From the NCBI GenBank assembly GCA_963920525.1, contig OY986437.1, forward strand, positions 63,063,830 to 63,127,829: a stretch of 64,000 nt of DNA, read 5' to 3'. A program made the position numbers and the translations under genes. Positions 22,354-33,830 of this stretch are shown piece after piece. The notes beneath the pieces were generated by a model, which did not search any database, was not told the origin of the DNA, and was given only the letters and a program-made list of their open reading frames with translations. Each line of letters opens with the position of its first letter. Positions within the stretch are counted from its first letter, which is position 1. This stretch comes from Dichetophora obliterata. Lineage: Eukaryota; Arthropoda; Insecta; Diptera; Sciomyzidae.

Positions 22354-24028
22354 CAGTGTCAGACAAAACTAAAGCACAAAACTTACCTTTTAAGCATTTC
22401 ATGAAATAAAATTTTAAAATAAGCTTTGGGCTAATTGTTTTCTATTGAACTTAAACAAATATACATTTAAGGTAATAAACCAAACAAAAATTAACATAAT
22501 GTTTTATTAAAAGCAAAAATATTAAAACAAATATAGGATTATTACTAAAAATTCTGCGACAAAACTAAAGCACATTACAAGGAAACACATGAAAAACTTA
22601 GTTTTTGCTAATATTTGGTGGCGTATCCATTGTTTTTTAACACAGCTTGACATCTGCGAGGCATCGACTCTATTAAGGTATTTAAAACGTCTTTTGAAAT
22701 ACTTTTCCATGCCAATTCCGCTTGTGTGAAGAGAGAATCCTTTCCTTGCAGTTTTCTCGTTCAATTTTCCTATCTACAATTTCCCATAGATTCTCTATGG
22801 GATTGTGATCAGGAGATTGAGCGGGCCAATCCAACACATCGATTTTGTTTGCAGCAAACCACTCCTTAACACATTTGGCAGTGTGTTTAGGATCGTTATC
22901 ATGCTGAAAAATCCACTTCAACGTCATTTCTTCTTCTGCATGGGTTAACATAACATTTTGGAGAATATCCTTATATATGAAACGATCCATTATGCCGTTG
23001 ATCTTATGAATTGGGCCGATGCCATGACCGGAAAAACATCCCCAGACCATGACGTTGCCTCCGCCATGTTTCACAGAACCTGTAGAGTAACGTGGATTTA
23101 GGCGCTGCCCTTTTGGCCTGCGTACTAGCTTCAGTCCGTCAGAACCTTTGATATTAAACTTTGACTCATCTGAAAATAGTATGGTTCGCCATTTCGCAAC
23201 AGTCCAGTTTACATGGGCTCTTGCAAACTCAATTCTTGCTCGACGATTTTTTTTGGAAATAAATGGCTTTTTCACGCTCCTGTATGTTTGCAAGCCGCCG
23301 TCCACAGCTCGTCGTTGGATGGATCTAAGTGAAATATTCAGATGCAATTCACTTTGAATAGATCTCGCTGATATGAATTGATCTTTTTTTACTGTCCGAA
23401 TAATTGCCTGGTCCTCACGTTTGGTTGTCTTTCGTGGTCTACCACCTTCATGTGATGTGACTATAGAACCAGTCGAACGAAAACGACTTATAGTTCGGGA
23501 TATTACACTATGGTGAACACAAAATTTTTTTGCAATACTTGTCACTGATTCGCCTTTTTTGAATTCGTTTAAAATTTTTTCTCTAAATGTAGCAGAATAC
23601 TTATTTCTAGCCATTTAATTAATTTTTTGTTTAATACACAGTCTAACCCAGATAAATGATCACCAACGATTGTATTAATAGTACAATTTTTTCAAGAGGT
23701 ATTATTTAGCTTCACAAATAACTGGTTTTAATTCAAACGGTACTTTAACTACTTATTATTGTTACTTATTGTTAGAAATGCACTCAAACAGTGAGTGACT
23801 GAGAACATGTGCTTTCGTTTTGTCGCCCCAAAATTCCGTGTATTGTAGCATTCTTGTAAAAAAAATTTTATTTGCAATAAATAATTGCTTTTCGTCGTTT
23901 TTTATGCACTAGTCGGATATTTTTACATAAGTCATAATATAAAAAAACATGGAAATACTAAAAGTTTTAACTCTAATGGAATAAAATGCTAACAACATGA
24001 GTTCGTGCTTTAGTTATGTCCGACACTG
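22354..24028 (-). mobile_element. Tc1 element with IR/DR ends, nearly complete
   Basis: Ends are CAGTGTCAGACAAAACTAAA (22354) and, in reverse complement, CAGTGTCGGACATAACTAAA (24028), flanked by TA duplications (22352-22353, 24029-24030). A second pair of binding-site-like repeats lies inside each end: GCGACAAAACTAAAGCACAT near 22556 and its inverted partner near 23808-23825. This is the inverted-repeat/direct-repeat layout of Bari- and Minos-type Tc1 elements. Length is 1675 bp, normal for the family. Confidence 0.92.
22608..23614 (-). pseudogene. Tc1 transposase, DD34E, one frameshift
   Basis: This cut-and-paste transposase starts at ATG 23614 (MARNKYSATFREKIL). Helix-turn-helix DNA-binding segments fill residues 1-110, with an AT-hook-like GGRPRK at 57-62. 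The catalytic triad is intact: D149 (FSDES), D239 ([10 protein letters not shown]) and E274 (SPDHNPIENLWE), with 34 residues between the last two. Near 22745, after residue 287, a one-base frameshift diverts the frame; the original frame resumes as KDSLFTQAELAWKSISKDVL and ends ATKY at the stop at 22608. Apart from that shift the gene is intact, so the insertion is fairly young. Confidence 0.9.
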
Positions 24029-24030
24029 TA

Positions 24031-24783
24031 TTTAAAAAGTATATTCAATGCATTAGTTTTGCAAGTTGAATGCAGCAACGAGAACTTAATACATTGCTGT
24101 TAGCAGAAGTAATGAACTTCCAAATTGAACATAAATATTTATTTTAAATACTTTAGCTCCTAAGACTGGCCCAGTTTTTAAAAATCTTAAAAAAATTTTT
24201 AGTAATTTTCGTTGACACTAAAATAAATTAAGGACGACTGAAGTGACTCCATGCTTTTTAATTGCTCCTCAATCCTTGCAATTTTAGCCTTAAAAATTAA
24301 TATTTTCTAAATATTAATAGCAATGCACAGTCCTTTTTTTGTACGAAAACATATAGAAATCTCCTTTTTCCAGAAAAAAGACACAGCAAAACACTGATAC
24401 TAACAATTTTGTAAGAGCAAAGCACAACCCATTTGCTTCACTCAAAAATTCTCTTGCCGGTTGTCAAAGTTTCTTCTAGCCTTGGGGCTACATGCTTTTT
24501 TGACAATCATACTCATTTCACTGGTGTCAAAAATTCTTTTTCCGACTGTTCAAAAATTCATCATTTGAGTGAAAAGTTTCCGAAAATGTTTTAAAGTTTC
24601 TTCCGAAGCTTAATTAAATTAATATAGTTGTTATAATAAGCTTGTTTTTTATTTTTAAAATGGTTAACTTATTGCAGCGATATCTGTGCAAAATAAAAAC
24701 TTTCAGTCATTTGAAAACATTTGAAATAAACTTAAGTTAATATACTTAAAAATTTGTAATTAATAATTGAAGTATATTCACAC
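24031..24783. other. Unassigned sequence, no gene seen
   Basis: AT-rich sequence with no recognised coding or repeat structure. Confidence 0.4.
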
Positions 24784-25087
24784 GAGTACCAGTGGCGTAG
24801 CTAGGGTTGTTGGCACCCGGGGCGGAAAATATATTTTGCACCCTCAAAGGACGGTTATCCTTATCCATATCTAAAATCTCTATAAAAAAACTAAAAATTT
24901 GCATATATACGGTTTTGTTTAATATTTTTTATTTGCATCTTTTAATAATTTTGTTAAGATGCATCGAGTTAATTTAACTTTTTTGTTTTAAAATATCAAT
25001 TGGGTGTCTGAAAAAATATAAAAACATTATTTAATGATTAAAAATAATGAATAAAATCAAACTTCAAGGTACCATCAAGACTTAAAA

Positions 25088-25680
25088 TTCCTTCTTTCTT
25101 GCTTTCAGAGAAGCAAACTTTGCGATAAATTCATCGAAATCGATGTTCTCAGTCTCTTCGGCTTCAATAGATAATATTGAGAGGTCTGTAAGTCTTGACT
25201 GCCCCATTATTGACCGTAAATAATTCTTTATTATTTTAAGTTTTGAAAGCTTCTTTCGCATGAAGCAACTCGCAAACGCAAATCGTTAAAAATAATTTTA
25301 AACTAAGTGCTAGATTCAGCAACGTCTCTTCGAATCCCCATTCATATATAAAGTTTAAAAAATCTATTGAGGTCGAGTTTTTATAAGTTTCTAAAGCAAT
25401 GTCTGCAGCTTTAAGGTGCCTTCTTAGCCTTGGTATTTCAATTGCTAACTCTTCTTCATTGACCTCATCATGGACAGCGACCAATCTTTGCATTAAGATC
25501 TGTACTTCATTTTCAGAAGTGGATAGCAAGCTTGGTGGTAGAATTGCTTCAAATACATTTTCAATTTCTTGTATCGATTTTGCTCTACTATTAAGTTCCG
25601 AATGAAACCTATCCAGGCACTCGAACATCGCCCTTTTATTTTCGTCTTGTTAATGAATTTTGATAAATTTATCAAATTTA
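25088..25680 (-). pseudogene. hAT transposase C-terminus (dimerisation region)
   Basis: The main frame from 25628 (MFECLDRFHSELNSRAKSI) resembles the C-terminal part of zinc-finger MYM/TTF-type hAT transposases and leads to LNLALSLKLFLTICV. A frameshift follows; the original reading then continues as KLSKLKIIKNYLRSIMGQ, then RLTDLSILSIEAEETENIDF, and stops near 25088. LKIIKNYLRS near the end is characteristic of this hAT group. A second shift lies just upstream of 25628. The N-terminal zinc finger and catalytic core are absent, so only this tail survives. Confidence 0.75.
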
Positions 25681-26460
25681 TAATATTTCCATAATAAATA
25701 TATATGGAATATGATGTCTTGCAAAGTTAAAGGAAAAATTAAAAAATTTTGTTTGTTGGAGCCGATTAAACCAACAGTGATTTTTGTTCTTTGAGTCAGT
25801 TCTTGACTCCATTGACAGATGTGCTAAAGATCTTGAAACGAAATTTCACACAGCTTACAAGATAAAGGAAATCCTTTGGTGGGACGTTCTCTGAGACAAT
25901 TAATACGGAAAATTATTGGGATATTCGCAGTTACTTTTAATAACGCTTAAATTGCTGCATTGTTTCAATACTGCTTTAAAGACAAAATGCATATTTAATA
26001 TAAATTTAATATTAAAATGTTCTGGAACTATTAACCATTTGCTTCTTTAGAAGCAAATTAATACATATAAATTTTAGAACGTGTAGCCAAGAATAGTTTC
26101 TGCATTTAAAAAATTAACATTGAAAGCACTGCTATTTTTTAACGGCCCTATCCAAAAACCCATTACAAACATTTAGTTTATATTAAGTTACATAAAAGCA
26201 TTCAATAACAAAACTATATATCATATGAAAAATTTGTGACATCAATCCAATTATAACTGTGTATAAAATAAATAAAAATGTATGTATAATCTTTATGATG
26301 GTTGCACGCACCCTTCACCAAATATTATACCTATCAATATTTTAAATTAGTTTTAATTGATACAAACGCATTGTAAGGAATGCTTTGAGGTATTTTTGCA
26401 CCTTTTGTCTTTTGTATTTTGCAATGTAACAGTGCAGCCAATATAATAAGTTAAATCATA

Positions 26461-29003
26461 CTTACTTACTTACTTAGTTGGCGCTACAACCGTATGTCGG
26501 TCTTGGCCTCATCTAAGAATTTGCGCCAGCCATTTCTGTCTTTCGCTTGCTGGCGCCAGTTGGAAATTCCAAGCTTCGTCAGGTTGTCCTCTACTTGGTC
26601 TTTCCAACGAAGGTGCGGTCGTCCTCTTCTGCGTTGACCGCCGCTGGGTACCGAATCGAATGTTTTCTTCACTGGAGCATCGTCTTTCATGCGCTGAACA
26701 TGACCAAGCCAGCGAAGCCGCTCGATTTTAATGATGCGCTTGACTATGTCGATGTCAGCGTACAGCTCATACAGTTCATCATTCCACCGTATTCGGTACT
26801 CGCCATTGACGCAGATTGGTCCGTAGATCTTACGAAGAATCTTTCTCTCGAATGCTCCTAAATTCTTTTCATCTAAACTGCTCAGCGTCCAGGTTTGTGA
26901 TGCGTAAAGTAGGACGGGCATGATGAGCGATTTGTAGAGCGGATTTTCGTTCGTCGAGAGAGGGCTCTGCTTCTCAATTGCCTACTGAGCCCAAAGTAGC
27001 ACCTGTTGGCAAGAGTTATTCTTCGTTTGATCTCAATGCTGATGTCCTTGGTTGAGTTTATGCTGGATCCCAGATAAACGAAGTCCTTCACAACCTCGTA
27101 GGAGGTATTGTCAACTGTAACGTGGGTTCCAAGACGCTGGGACTGTTTGTTTGTTGACACCAAGTATTTCGTCTTATCTGCATTCACTGACAGACCCATT
27201 CGACTTGACTCTCTTTCTAATCTGGAAAATGCTGCACTGACTTCGCGCGTATTATGGCCAATGATATCTATGTCATCAGCATACGCAAGCAGCATAACAC
27301 TCTTGTAGAATATTGTGCCACTACGTCTCAGATCAGCAGCTCGGATGATCTTTTCCATCATTAGGTTGAAAAAGTCGCACGATAAGGAATCACCTTGTCT
27401 GAAACCTCGTTTGGTAACAAATGGTGGGGAGAGGTCCTTCCCGATTTTAACTGCGCTGCTGGTGCTGCTCAGTGACATCCTGCAAAGTCGTATGAGTTTT
27501 GCAGGAATACCAAATTCAGACATGATGGAGTACAGGCGCTTCCCTATTGGGCCGTTGAAGGCGGCTTTGAATACGATAAAAAGATGGTATGTGTCGACTT
27601 GTTTTTCTTGAGTCTTCTCCAAGATTTGTCGTAGCGTGAAAATCTGGTCGATGGTGTACTTTCCAGGTCTGAAGCCACACTGATAAGGTCCGATCAGTTC
27701 GTTTTCAATGGACTTCAATCTTTTACATAAAACGCTCGCCAGGACCTTATATGCGATATTAAGAAGGCTTATCCCACGGTAATTGGCACAGATAGTGGGA
27801 TCGCCTTTCTTGTGGATTAGGCAGAGCACACTGAGATTCCAATCGTTCGGAATGCATTCTTCCGACCATATTCTGCATAGAAGCTCGTGAATGCATTTAA
27901 GTAGAGCTTCGCCTCCGTTCTTAAACAGCTCAGCAGGTAAGCCATCAGCTCCCGCGGCTTTGTTATTTTTAAGCCGAGCTATAGCTGTCAGAACTTCATC
28001 ATAGTCGGGCAGCGGAACCTCGACGCTGTCATCCGCAATTGGGGTTTCCGGAATATCATCTCTATTGGCGGGATTGTTGTCAGCGTCGCCATTTAGAAGC
28101 TTAGAGAAGTGTTCCCTCCATAACGTCAGTGTACTCTGGACATCTGTCACTAGATTCCCGTTTTCATCCTTGCAGGAAGAGGCCCCGGTTTTAAAATCAT
28201 CGGCAAGGCGTCTTATTTTTTCGAAAAATTTTCGGGCCTCATTCCTGTCACCATACATCTCAATCTTCTCCTGCTCGCGCTTTTCTGCCTCTCTTTTTTT
28301 CCGCCTGAAAATATGTCTCTCTTCCCTCCTCTTTTCTTTGTATCGCTCCTTAGCAGCGCGCGTTACAACCGACTGCAGGGTGGCTTTGTAGGCGGCGTCT
28401 TTCTCTACAGTGGCGTCGCGACACTCCTGGTCGTACCACTGGTTTCGGCGAGGGCGTTGGTAGCCAATCACCTCTTCAGCAGCCGCACGCATGGAGTTGG
28501 AAATGTGTGTCCACTGCGCGCATATATCATCGATTGGAGGAGTGCTTTGAAGCAGGAGTGAGAGTCGAGTGGCGAAAGCATCGGCTGTCTGTTTCGATTG
28601 CAGCTTGTCGACGTCTAGCTTTCTCCATGTAGGGTTGCGTGTTTTCTTAGCTGCGCACAGACGTGTACAGATCTTGGCTGCAACAAGATAGTGATCCGAG
28701 TCAATGTTTGCACCACGGATCGTGCGTACATCCAATACACTGGAAGAGTGCCTTCCGTCGATCAAAACGTGATCAATTTGATTTTTTGTTTTTTGATCAG
28801 GGGACATCCAGGTGGCTTTATGAATATTGAGATGCTTGAATCTAGTGCTACTTACGACCATGTTTCGTGCTGCGGCGAAGTCAATCAGCCTCATTCGGTT
28901 ATCGGAGGTGTTATCGTGGAGGCTGAACTTTCCGACTGTTGGACCAAAAATATTTTCCTTGCCCACCTTAGCGTTGAACCAAGCACGATTTTTACGATTT
29001 TTT
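26461..29003 (-). mobile_element. RTE-clade LINE, 5'-truncated, 12-bp target duplication
   Basis: AGTTAAATCATA is present at 26449-26460 and 29004-29015, a perfect 12-bp target duplication. The 3' end is extremely short after the stop codon and closes with (AAGT)n repeats, as in RTE elements. The 5' end is truncated inside the endonuclease. The insertion lies within the hAT-related element. Confidence 0.92.
26484..28966 (-). pseudogene. RTE-clade LINE endonuclease/RT, inactivated
   Basis: The frame opens in the endonuclease (GKENIFGPTVGKFSLHDN) and carries NQIDHVLIDGRH and DSDHYLVAAK. RT follows with NNKAAGADGLPAELFKNG, YRGISLLNIAYKVLA, GFRQGDSLSCDFFNLMME and LLAYADDIDIIG. The palm motif A reads LFIVFKAAFNG where the related copy at 33281 has LFVDYKAAFDS, so the catalytic Asp is replaced. 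A frameshift near 26940-26960 separates the main frame from the C-terminal part (26484-26921, MPVLLYASQTWTLS, RLRWLGHVQRM, GRPHLRWKDQVEDNL). The product resembles proteins often annotated as craniofacial development protein 2-like. Confidence 0.88.
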
Positions 29004-29054
29004 AGTTAAATCATACTAGGCATTGAAAAAACATATATTAAGCGCTCCTATTAA

Positions 29055-29330
29055 CCCTCTGCGACTGACGTGGTAGTATGACAGACACCATAAAATGTGT
29101 ATATTTTGCAAAAATTATTTATGCTATATCAATAAATGTTAGCTTCATACGTCTTTTTAATTTTATGTATTAGTAAATTAAAAAAATAATATACACTCTT
29201 AACTTTAAAATATAATAGGTAAAATAAGGAATAAAAAGCTAGTTTCGAAAATATAAGTTGTCAAAATGATGTCTGATGTACTACCACGCCAGTAGAATTG
29301 TGAAAATGAAGGCACGTCAGTCGCAGAGGA
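29055..29330. mobile_element. piggyBac-like MITE (TTAA target)
   Basis: The left end is TTAA (29051-29054) followed by CCCTCTGCGACTGACGTG. The right end, in reverse complement, gives CCTCTGCGACTGACGTG, and both ends then share a GCGTGGTAGTA-type block with ATCAGACA-like sequence. The right TTAA is not preserved (CTAAA follows). No coding capacity. Confidence 0.6.
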
Positions 29331-29652
29331 CTAAAAACAATTTATGTTTATACAAACAAATTACACATTTTGGTACAGATTTATGTTAAAAAAATTTTTT
29401 GTTTAATTTTGCACCCCTTTTGTCTGTGCACCCGGTGCAGACCGCCCCCCCCCGCCCCACCCTTGCTACGCTGCTGGAGTACTTTATTATTTTTCATTAA
29501 ATATTCTCGTTTTTCATAGAATAAGACCATAGTAGAATTACCCAGGTAGTGTTGACAGTTTTTATGGGAAACAGCCTGACTGGGAAAAAGCTGTCAAAAA
29601 ATTTACTCAAAAAGAGAGCACTTTCAATCGGCCATTGTTAATAAGTGAAAAC

Positions 29653-30003
29653 CAAGCGCGTCGGAAGCGAATTTCATCTGGGGGGGCAGTACAAATGGTG
29701 GTGCAAAAAAGTTCACCAAAATTTCTTCACATGAAACATGAAGAAGAGAGAAAGAAGGGGAAAATATATAATACAAAAATATTATCGTTGTAAAAAAACT
29801 GATATTTTGAATAACTTTTCCTTTTAAATTGTTTATCTAGCTAAAAAAGTGGGGGGGCAACTGCCCAAAAATATTAAATAATACAAAAATATTATCGTTG
29901 TAAAAAAACTGATATTTTGAATAACTTTTCCTTTTAAATTGTTTATCTAGCTAAAAAAGTGGGGGGCAACTGCCCACCTTGCCCCCCGCTTCCGACGCCA
30001 ATG
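29653..30003. mobile_element. hAT-like MITE with 8-bp target duplication
   Basis: GTGAAAAC flanks both sides (29645-29652 and 30004-30011), a perfect 8-bp duplication typical of hAT. Ends are CAAGCGCGTCGGAAGCG and, in reverse complement, CATTGGCGTCGGAAGCG. G-rich blocks (GGGGGGGCAGT, GGGGGGCAACTGCCC) line the ends. Within it, 29771-29876 is repeated at 29881-29975 with a 110-bp period. Confidence 0.8.
29771..29975 (+). repeat. 110-bp tandem duplication inside the MITE
   Basis: The unit starting ATACAAAAATATTATCGTTG occurs at 29771 and again at 29881, identical apart from one base in the G run. The near identity indicates a recent duplication. Confidence 0.9.
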
Positions 30004-30548
30004 GTGAAAACATAACCAATAGCCGCAGGCATCAATACACCTCTGGCAAGGAGCTTCCTTTTGAGGCACTGAATAGAATTTAATATCACGAACTGAAAAG
30101 CTTTTCGCACGAATTACACACAATTTTTTTACAACTTTCATGATTTTAAATTTTTATTAGATTATTTAAACGCAAGCAAACAAAATGCAATTCAAACAAA
30201 AATTCTTATTTGATTTTTATGATTTTAGTTTTCGACGCTTGATTTCTGTTTCGCTTTCTTTCACTAGTCTTGTTTTTGACAGGCCAACACTATGTTTTTG
30301 ACAGGTCAGTTGTCAACACTACCTGGATAATTCTGCCATAGAATAAAACCATGTTAAAACTATTAAGGATTTATTTTGACTGGTTCAACTTTAAATACCA
30401 AAACAGTCGTGGCTTATTGGAGGCGAAGTTTTCATTCAATTCTTCAAAATTTCACACTCAGAGTAAATTGTATATATTAAAAATTAGATTTAAAAATTCT
30501 AGTCAATTAGTGACCAAACTAACTAGCTCATGAGTGATAAGTTCAAAT

Positions 30549-30650
30549 GATAAGAAAGACAAGAGAAGCAATACTTTCTTCCATACAGAATTGTATTGCT
30601 TCAAGTGTCTTTTTTATCGTTGGTTTGCTTCTTCGCTATACAGAACTATC
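30549..30650. repeat. Hairpin element, diverged second copy
   Basis: A left arm (30549-30574), an 18-nt loop (30575-30592) and a right arm (30593 to about 30650) match the palindrome at 43972-44109. The loop is the reverse complement of the loop there with one difference, so this copy is inserted in the opposite orientation. The outer part of its left arm has decayed. Confidence 0.75.
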
Positions 30651-30768
30651 ACATATGAGTGTGTCACAACAATTAAAACTTATGTGCAGACCACCAATTA
30701 ATTTAATAAATTTTTATAAAGTTTTAAGAGATGAAACTTTTTTCTAAAAGCATGTTATATGATAACAA

Positions 30769-31036
30769 TGAGGGTATTCACGATTCAGTGCACTTGCCAG
30801 TGAAGTTGAGGACTTGTGCACTTTACAACATCAAAATACACGTGCGTAAAAAATCTTCACAGGCGGTTTTCTACTGTAGCCTAAAACGTTAGGATTTGAA
30901 TATTTGTGCACTTGTGTGTATTGAAAAAGTTGACAGCTTGGAAAAAGTAATAGTGGTTTGTTCATGAAAACCTAACTGCACAACTGCAAATGTCCTCAAA
31001 TGCACAGGCAAGTGCAATGAATCGTGAATACCCCTA
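30769..31036. mobile_element. MITE with AGGGGTATTCACGATTC ends, intact copy
   Basis: The left end (TGAGGGTATTCACGATTCAG) and right end (GAATCGTGAATACCCCTA) are inverted repeats that extend through GTGCACTTGCC. The 268-bp element has no coding capacity. Its right 120 bp match the right end of the larger element at 34579-37256. It serves as the uninterrupted version of that copy. Confidence 0.82.
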
Positions 31037-31384
31037 ATATTAATACAAATGATAAACACAAACAGAAAGTTTTCGGAAAAGTGCTTTAAATTGGTATATT
31101 TATCTTTGAAAACATTCAAAACAGACAAAGCATTAATTTTTCTTAATAAATGTATCAAAAATTACGATTTTAATTGAAAAATTTCTTAATTTTAAACTTA
31201 GCGGCAGCAAAATATGACTCCAAAATGATAGGCAAAAATAAAATTAGAGTTTTTGTAAATCGCTGAATAAAAGTTTAGAATTGCATAAATCGCCAAAAAT
31301 TTAGCAGTGACAGCTTTAATTTTATTTTTCGTTAAAAGCTCGTTCAGTCTCCAAAGTTTTAGCAAGAAAAGACATTATAAACAA
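31037..31384. other. Unassigned sequence, no gene seen
   Basis: AT-rich sequence between the MITE and the 5'-truncated LINE copy 2; nothing recognisable. Confidence 0.4.
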
Positions 31385-32925
31385 TATCAGTCTGACGCTG
31401 GATGAAATTGTTAATGCTATCATGGAACTTGATTCAAACAAAGGACCTGGACCAGACTTCATACCACCAAGTTTGTTAGTTCAATGTATAAACAATCTTG
31501 CGATTCCCCTATTTATACTTTTCAACAAATCCTTATCCTTAGGTGTTTTTCCATCCTACTGGAAAATCTCCCATTTGACACCTATATATAAAAGTGGCGA
31601 TAAAAAGTCTGTTGAAAATTACAGAGGCATTGCCATCTTGTCAGCTATACCAAAATTATTTGAAAAGATAATATGTGATAAGCTGACGAGTCTCATTAAT
31701 CCCCGCTTAAACGAGCAGCAACATGGGTTTCGGAAAAGCCGATCGACCACCACTAACCTAATGATCATGGTCTCCGATGTGTTAAATCAAATGGAAAAAG
31801 GACGCCAAGTAGATGCAGTTTACACAGACTTCAGTAAAGCATTTGACCGTGTCGAACATAATATCTTAATTTTAAAGTTAGAAAAATTTGGCATTTCCGG
31901 TTTATTACTCAATTGGATCAAATCCTATCTCTGCGAACGATCCCAGTTTGTTAAATTTCAAGGCATTTTTTCAAATGATATACCGGTCACCTCTGGTGTA
32001 CCACAAGGTAGTCATCTTGGCCCAATACTTTTCAACATTTTCATTTCAGATTTATCTATTACTCTTTGTGACATTCCCCATCATATGTACGCAGATGACC
32101 TTAAAATATATAAGATCATTAAATCAGAAGTTGATGTAACTTTCCTACAATCGAAACTGCTGTCCCTAGAGCAATGGTGTAATCAAAACAAACTTCACTT
32201 AAATGTTAAGAAATGTTGCGTGATAAGTTTTTCCCGTAAGAACTTGATACCAGAATGCAGTTACCTCCTTAATAATATTGTTCTGAGCTGAACCAACCAT
32301 ATTGTAGACCTTGGAGTTGTCCTAGATAATAAGCTGAGATTTAATCTACATTTTGATAAAGTCTTATCGAGGGCAAATAAACAGCTGGGATTTATAAAAA
32401 GACGTGCTAAAGAATTCCAAAATGTGTGGGTAACCAAAACGTTATACTGTACCTTAGTGCGACCACTTCTTGAATATGCTTGCATCATTTGGAATCCAGC
32501 CTTTGAATCATAGCGACAAAATTGAATCCATTCAAAAACAATTCCTGCTTTTTGCGTTAAGAGATATCTTTGACCCCCGTGACTATAACAACTTGCCACC
32601 GTATGAACAAAGACTCAGGCTCCTCTCTCTGATGCCTCTATCATCAAGAAGAACTTTACTGAGTTCATGTTTCACATTTGATGTTATTAACGGAGCTATT
32701 GATAGCGAGTATATCTCCAGCAAAATTACACAAAATGACCCAATTAGACGTACTAGGCATACGCGGCTCCTAAATGAATATATTCACCACACTATTTACG
32801 CAAATAATGAACCCATTAGTAGGTGCTGTAGAATTTTTAATAATATTAGCGAGCACTATTCACCATCCATACCAAAATCCACATTTAAGCGAACCCTCTC
32901 AAAGTCTCTCTTTGACTCGGAATAA
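31385..32925 (+). pseudogene. CR1-like LINE reverse transcriptase, copy 2
   Basis: The RT domain is well kept from 31422: LDSNKGPGPDFIPPSLLV, NYRGIAILSAIPKLFEKI, GFRKSRSTTTNL, TDFSKAFDRVEHNIL, SGVPQGSHLGPILFNIFI and MYADDLKIY. It stops at 32291, where the equivalent of ELKR is altered. After a further shift near 32510 the C-terminal block continues in another frame (32470-32925; LPPYEQRLRLLSLMPLSSRR, RTRHTRLLNEY). The endonuclease and ORF1 are absent. Confidence 0.85.
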
Positions 32926-33160
32926 TTTGTCCTTTTCAAGCACTGCTCCCTACAGAGTTATGCTTCTTGGTCTAGTCCCCCTCCGTCATCCCCTTAAAGT
33001 AGTACTTAAGATATATTAGCGTAGTTTAAGTATTCTTTTGAAATTAATTTAAATAATATGTAAGAAAAAAAAAAACAAAGGAAGTAAAAAATGTAAATAG
33101 AATTAGTAAATTGCCTTGCTTGGTGAAATAAATAAATAAATAAAATAAATAAATAAAATA
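31385..33160 (+). mobile_element. CR1-like LINE, copy 2, 5'-truncated
   Basis: Sequence begins inside the linker before RT and runs to the family's 3' end (CCTTGCTTGGTG followed by AAATAAATAAATAA near 33113-33160). It is in the same orientation as copies 1 and 3. No target duplication was identified. Confidence 0.8.
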
Positions 33161-33240
33161 AGCGATGAAGTTTTTCAGAATCGCTATATCACTAAGAACT
33201 ATAAATTTAGATTTAGCGGTGGAGATTTCGCTTTAGCATT

Positions 33241-33830
33241 TTTCAGAATCCGCCCTCAGATCTTCACGCTACAACAAATCTTGGAGAAGACCCAAGAAAA
33301 ACAAATTAACACCCTACATCTATTTGTTGACTACAAAGCCGCCTTCGACAGCCTAATAAGGGATCACCTACACTCCACCATGTCTGAATTTAGCATTCCT
33401 GCAAAACTAATACGACTTTGCAGGATGACACTGAACAACACCAGCAGCCTAGTTAAAATCAGAAATAACTTCTCCCCACCAAACGAGGTTTCAGACAAGG
33501 TGATTCCGTATCGTGCGACTTTTGTGCTTGTGTATGATAATGACATCAATATCATTGGCCATAATACGCACGAAGACACTGCCAGATTAAAAAGAGAGTC
33601 AAGTCGAATGGGTCTTGTAGTAAATGCAGATAAGACGAAATACTTGGTGTCAACAAACAAACAGTCCCAGCGTCTGGGAACCCATAATACAATTAACAAT
33701 ACCTCCTTCATTGTTGGGAACGATATCAGCATTGAGATCAAGCGAAGGAAAACTCTTGCCAACAGATGTTACTTTGGGCTCATTAGCACTTACTTTGGGC
33801 TTACATAAATGGATCTTAAATGACCCAATA
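33241..33830 (+). pseudogene. RTE-clade RT fragment
   Basis: The frame at 33281-33808 is related to the RTE copy at 26461-29003: LEKTQEKQINTLHLFVDYK, SIPAKLIRLCRM, NADKTKYLVSTNKQSQRLGT and RRKTLANRCYFGL. Motif A retains its Asp, but the stretch from GFRQGDSL to the RT palm is deleted. What remains of motif C reads YDNDINIIGHN in place of YADDIDIIGHN. The fragment begins at QIFTLQQILEK and lacks both ends. Confidence 0.85.

Larger units (their letters stand above)
24790..29476 (-). mobile_element. hAT-related element, host to later insertions
   Basis: The left end is CAGTGGCGTAGCTAGGGT and the right end, in reverse complement, is CAGCAGCGTAGCAAGGGT. GC-rich blocks (GCACCCGG) and GTGCAAAAT-type blocks follow at both ends. 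GAGTAC flanks both sides (24784-24789, 29477-29482); this is 6 bp, shorter than the usual 8 bp of hAT. Inside are the hAT C-terminal remnant (25088-25680), an RTE LINE (26461-29003) and a piggyBac-like MITE (29055-29330). Confidence 0.7.
29528..30340. mobile_element. TIR element, family unknown, with 9-bp target duplication
   Basis: Ends are CATAGTAGAATTACCCAGG (left) and, in reverse complement, TATGGCAGAATTATCCAGG (right). The inverted match continues through GTAGTGTTGACA. The flanks GAATAAGAC (29519-29527) and GAATAAAAC (30341-30349) match at 8 of 9 positions. There is no coding frame. It hosts the hAT-like MITE at 29653-30003. Confidence 0.7.

Noticed and set aside
27108..28561. Plus-strand open frames across the RTE region
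   Set aside because: They are antisense shadows of the RTE reading frame on the minus strand.
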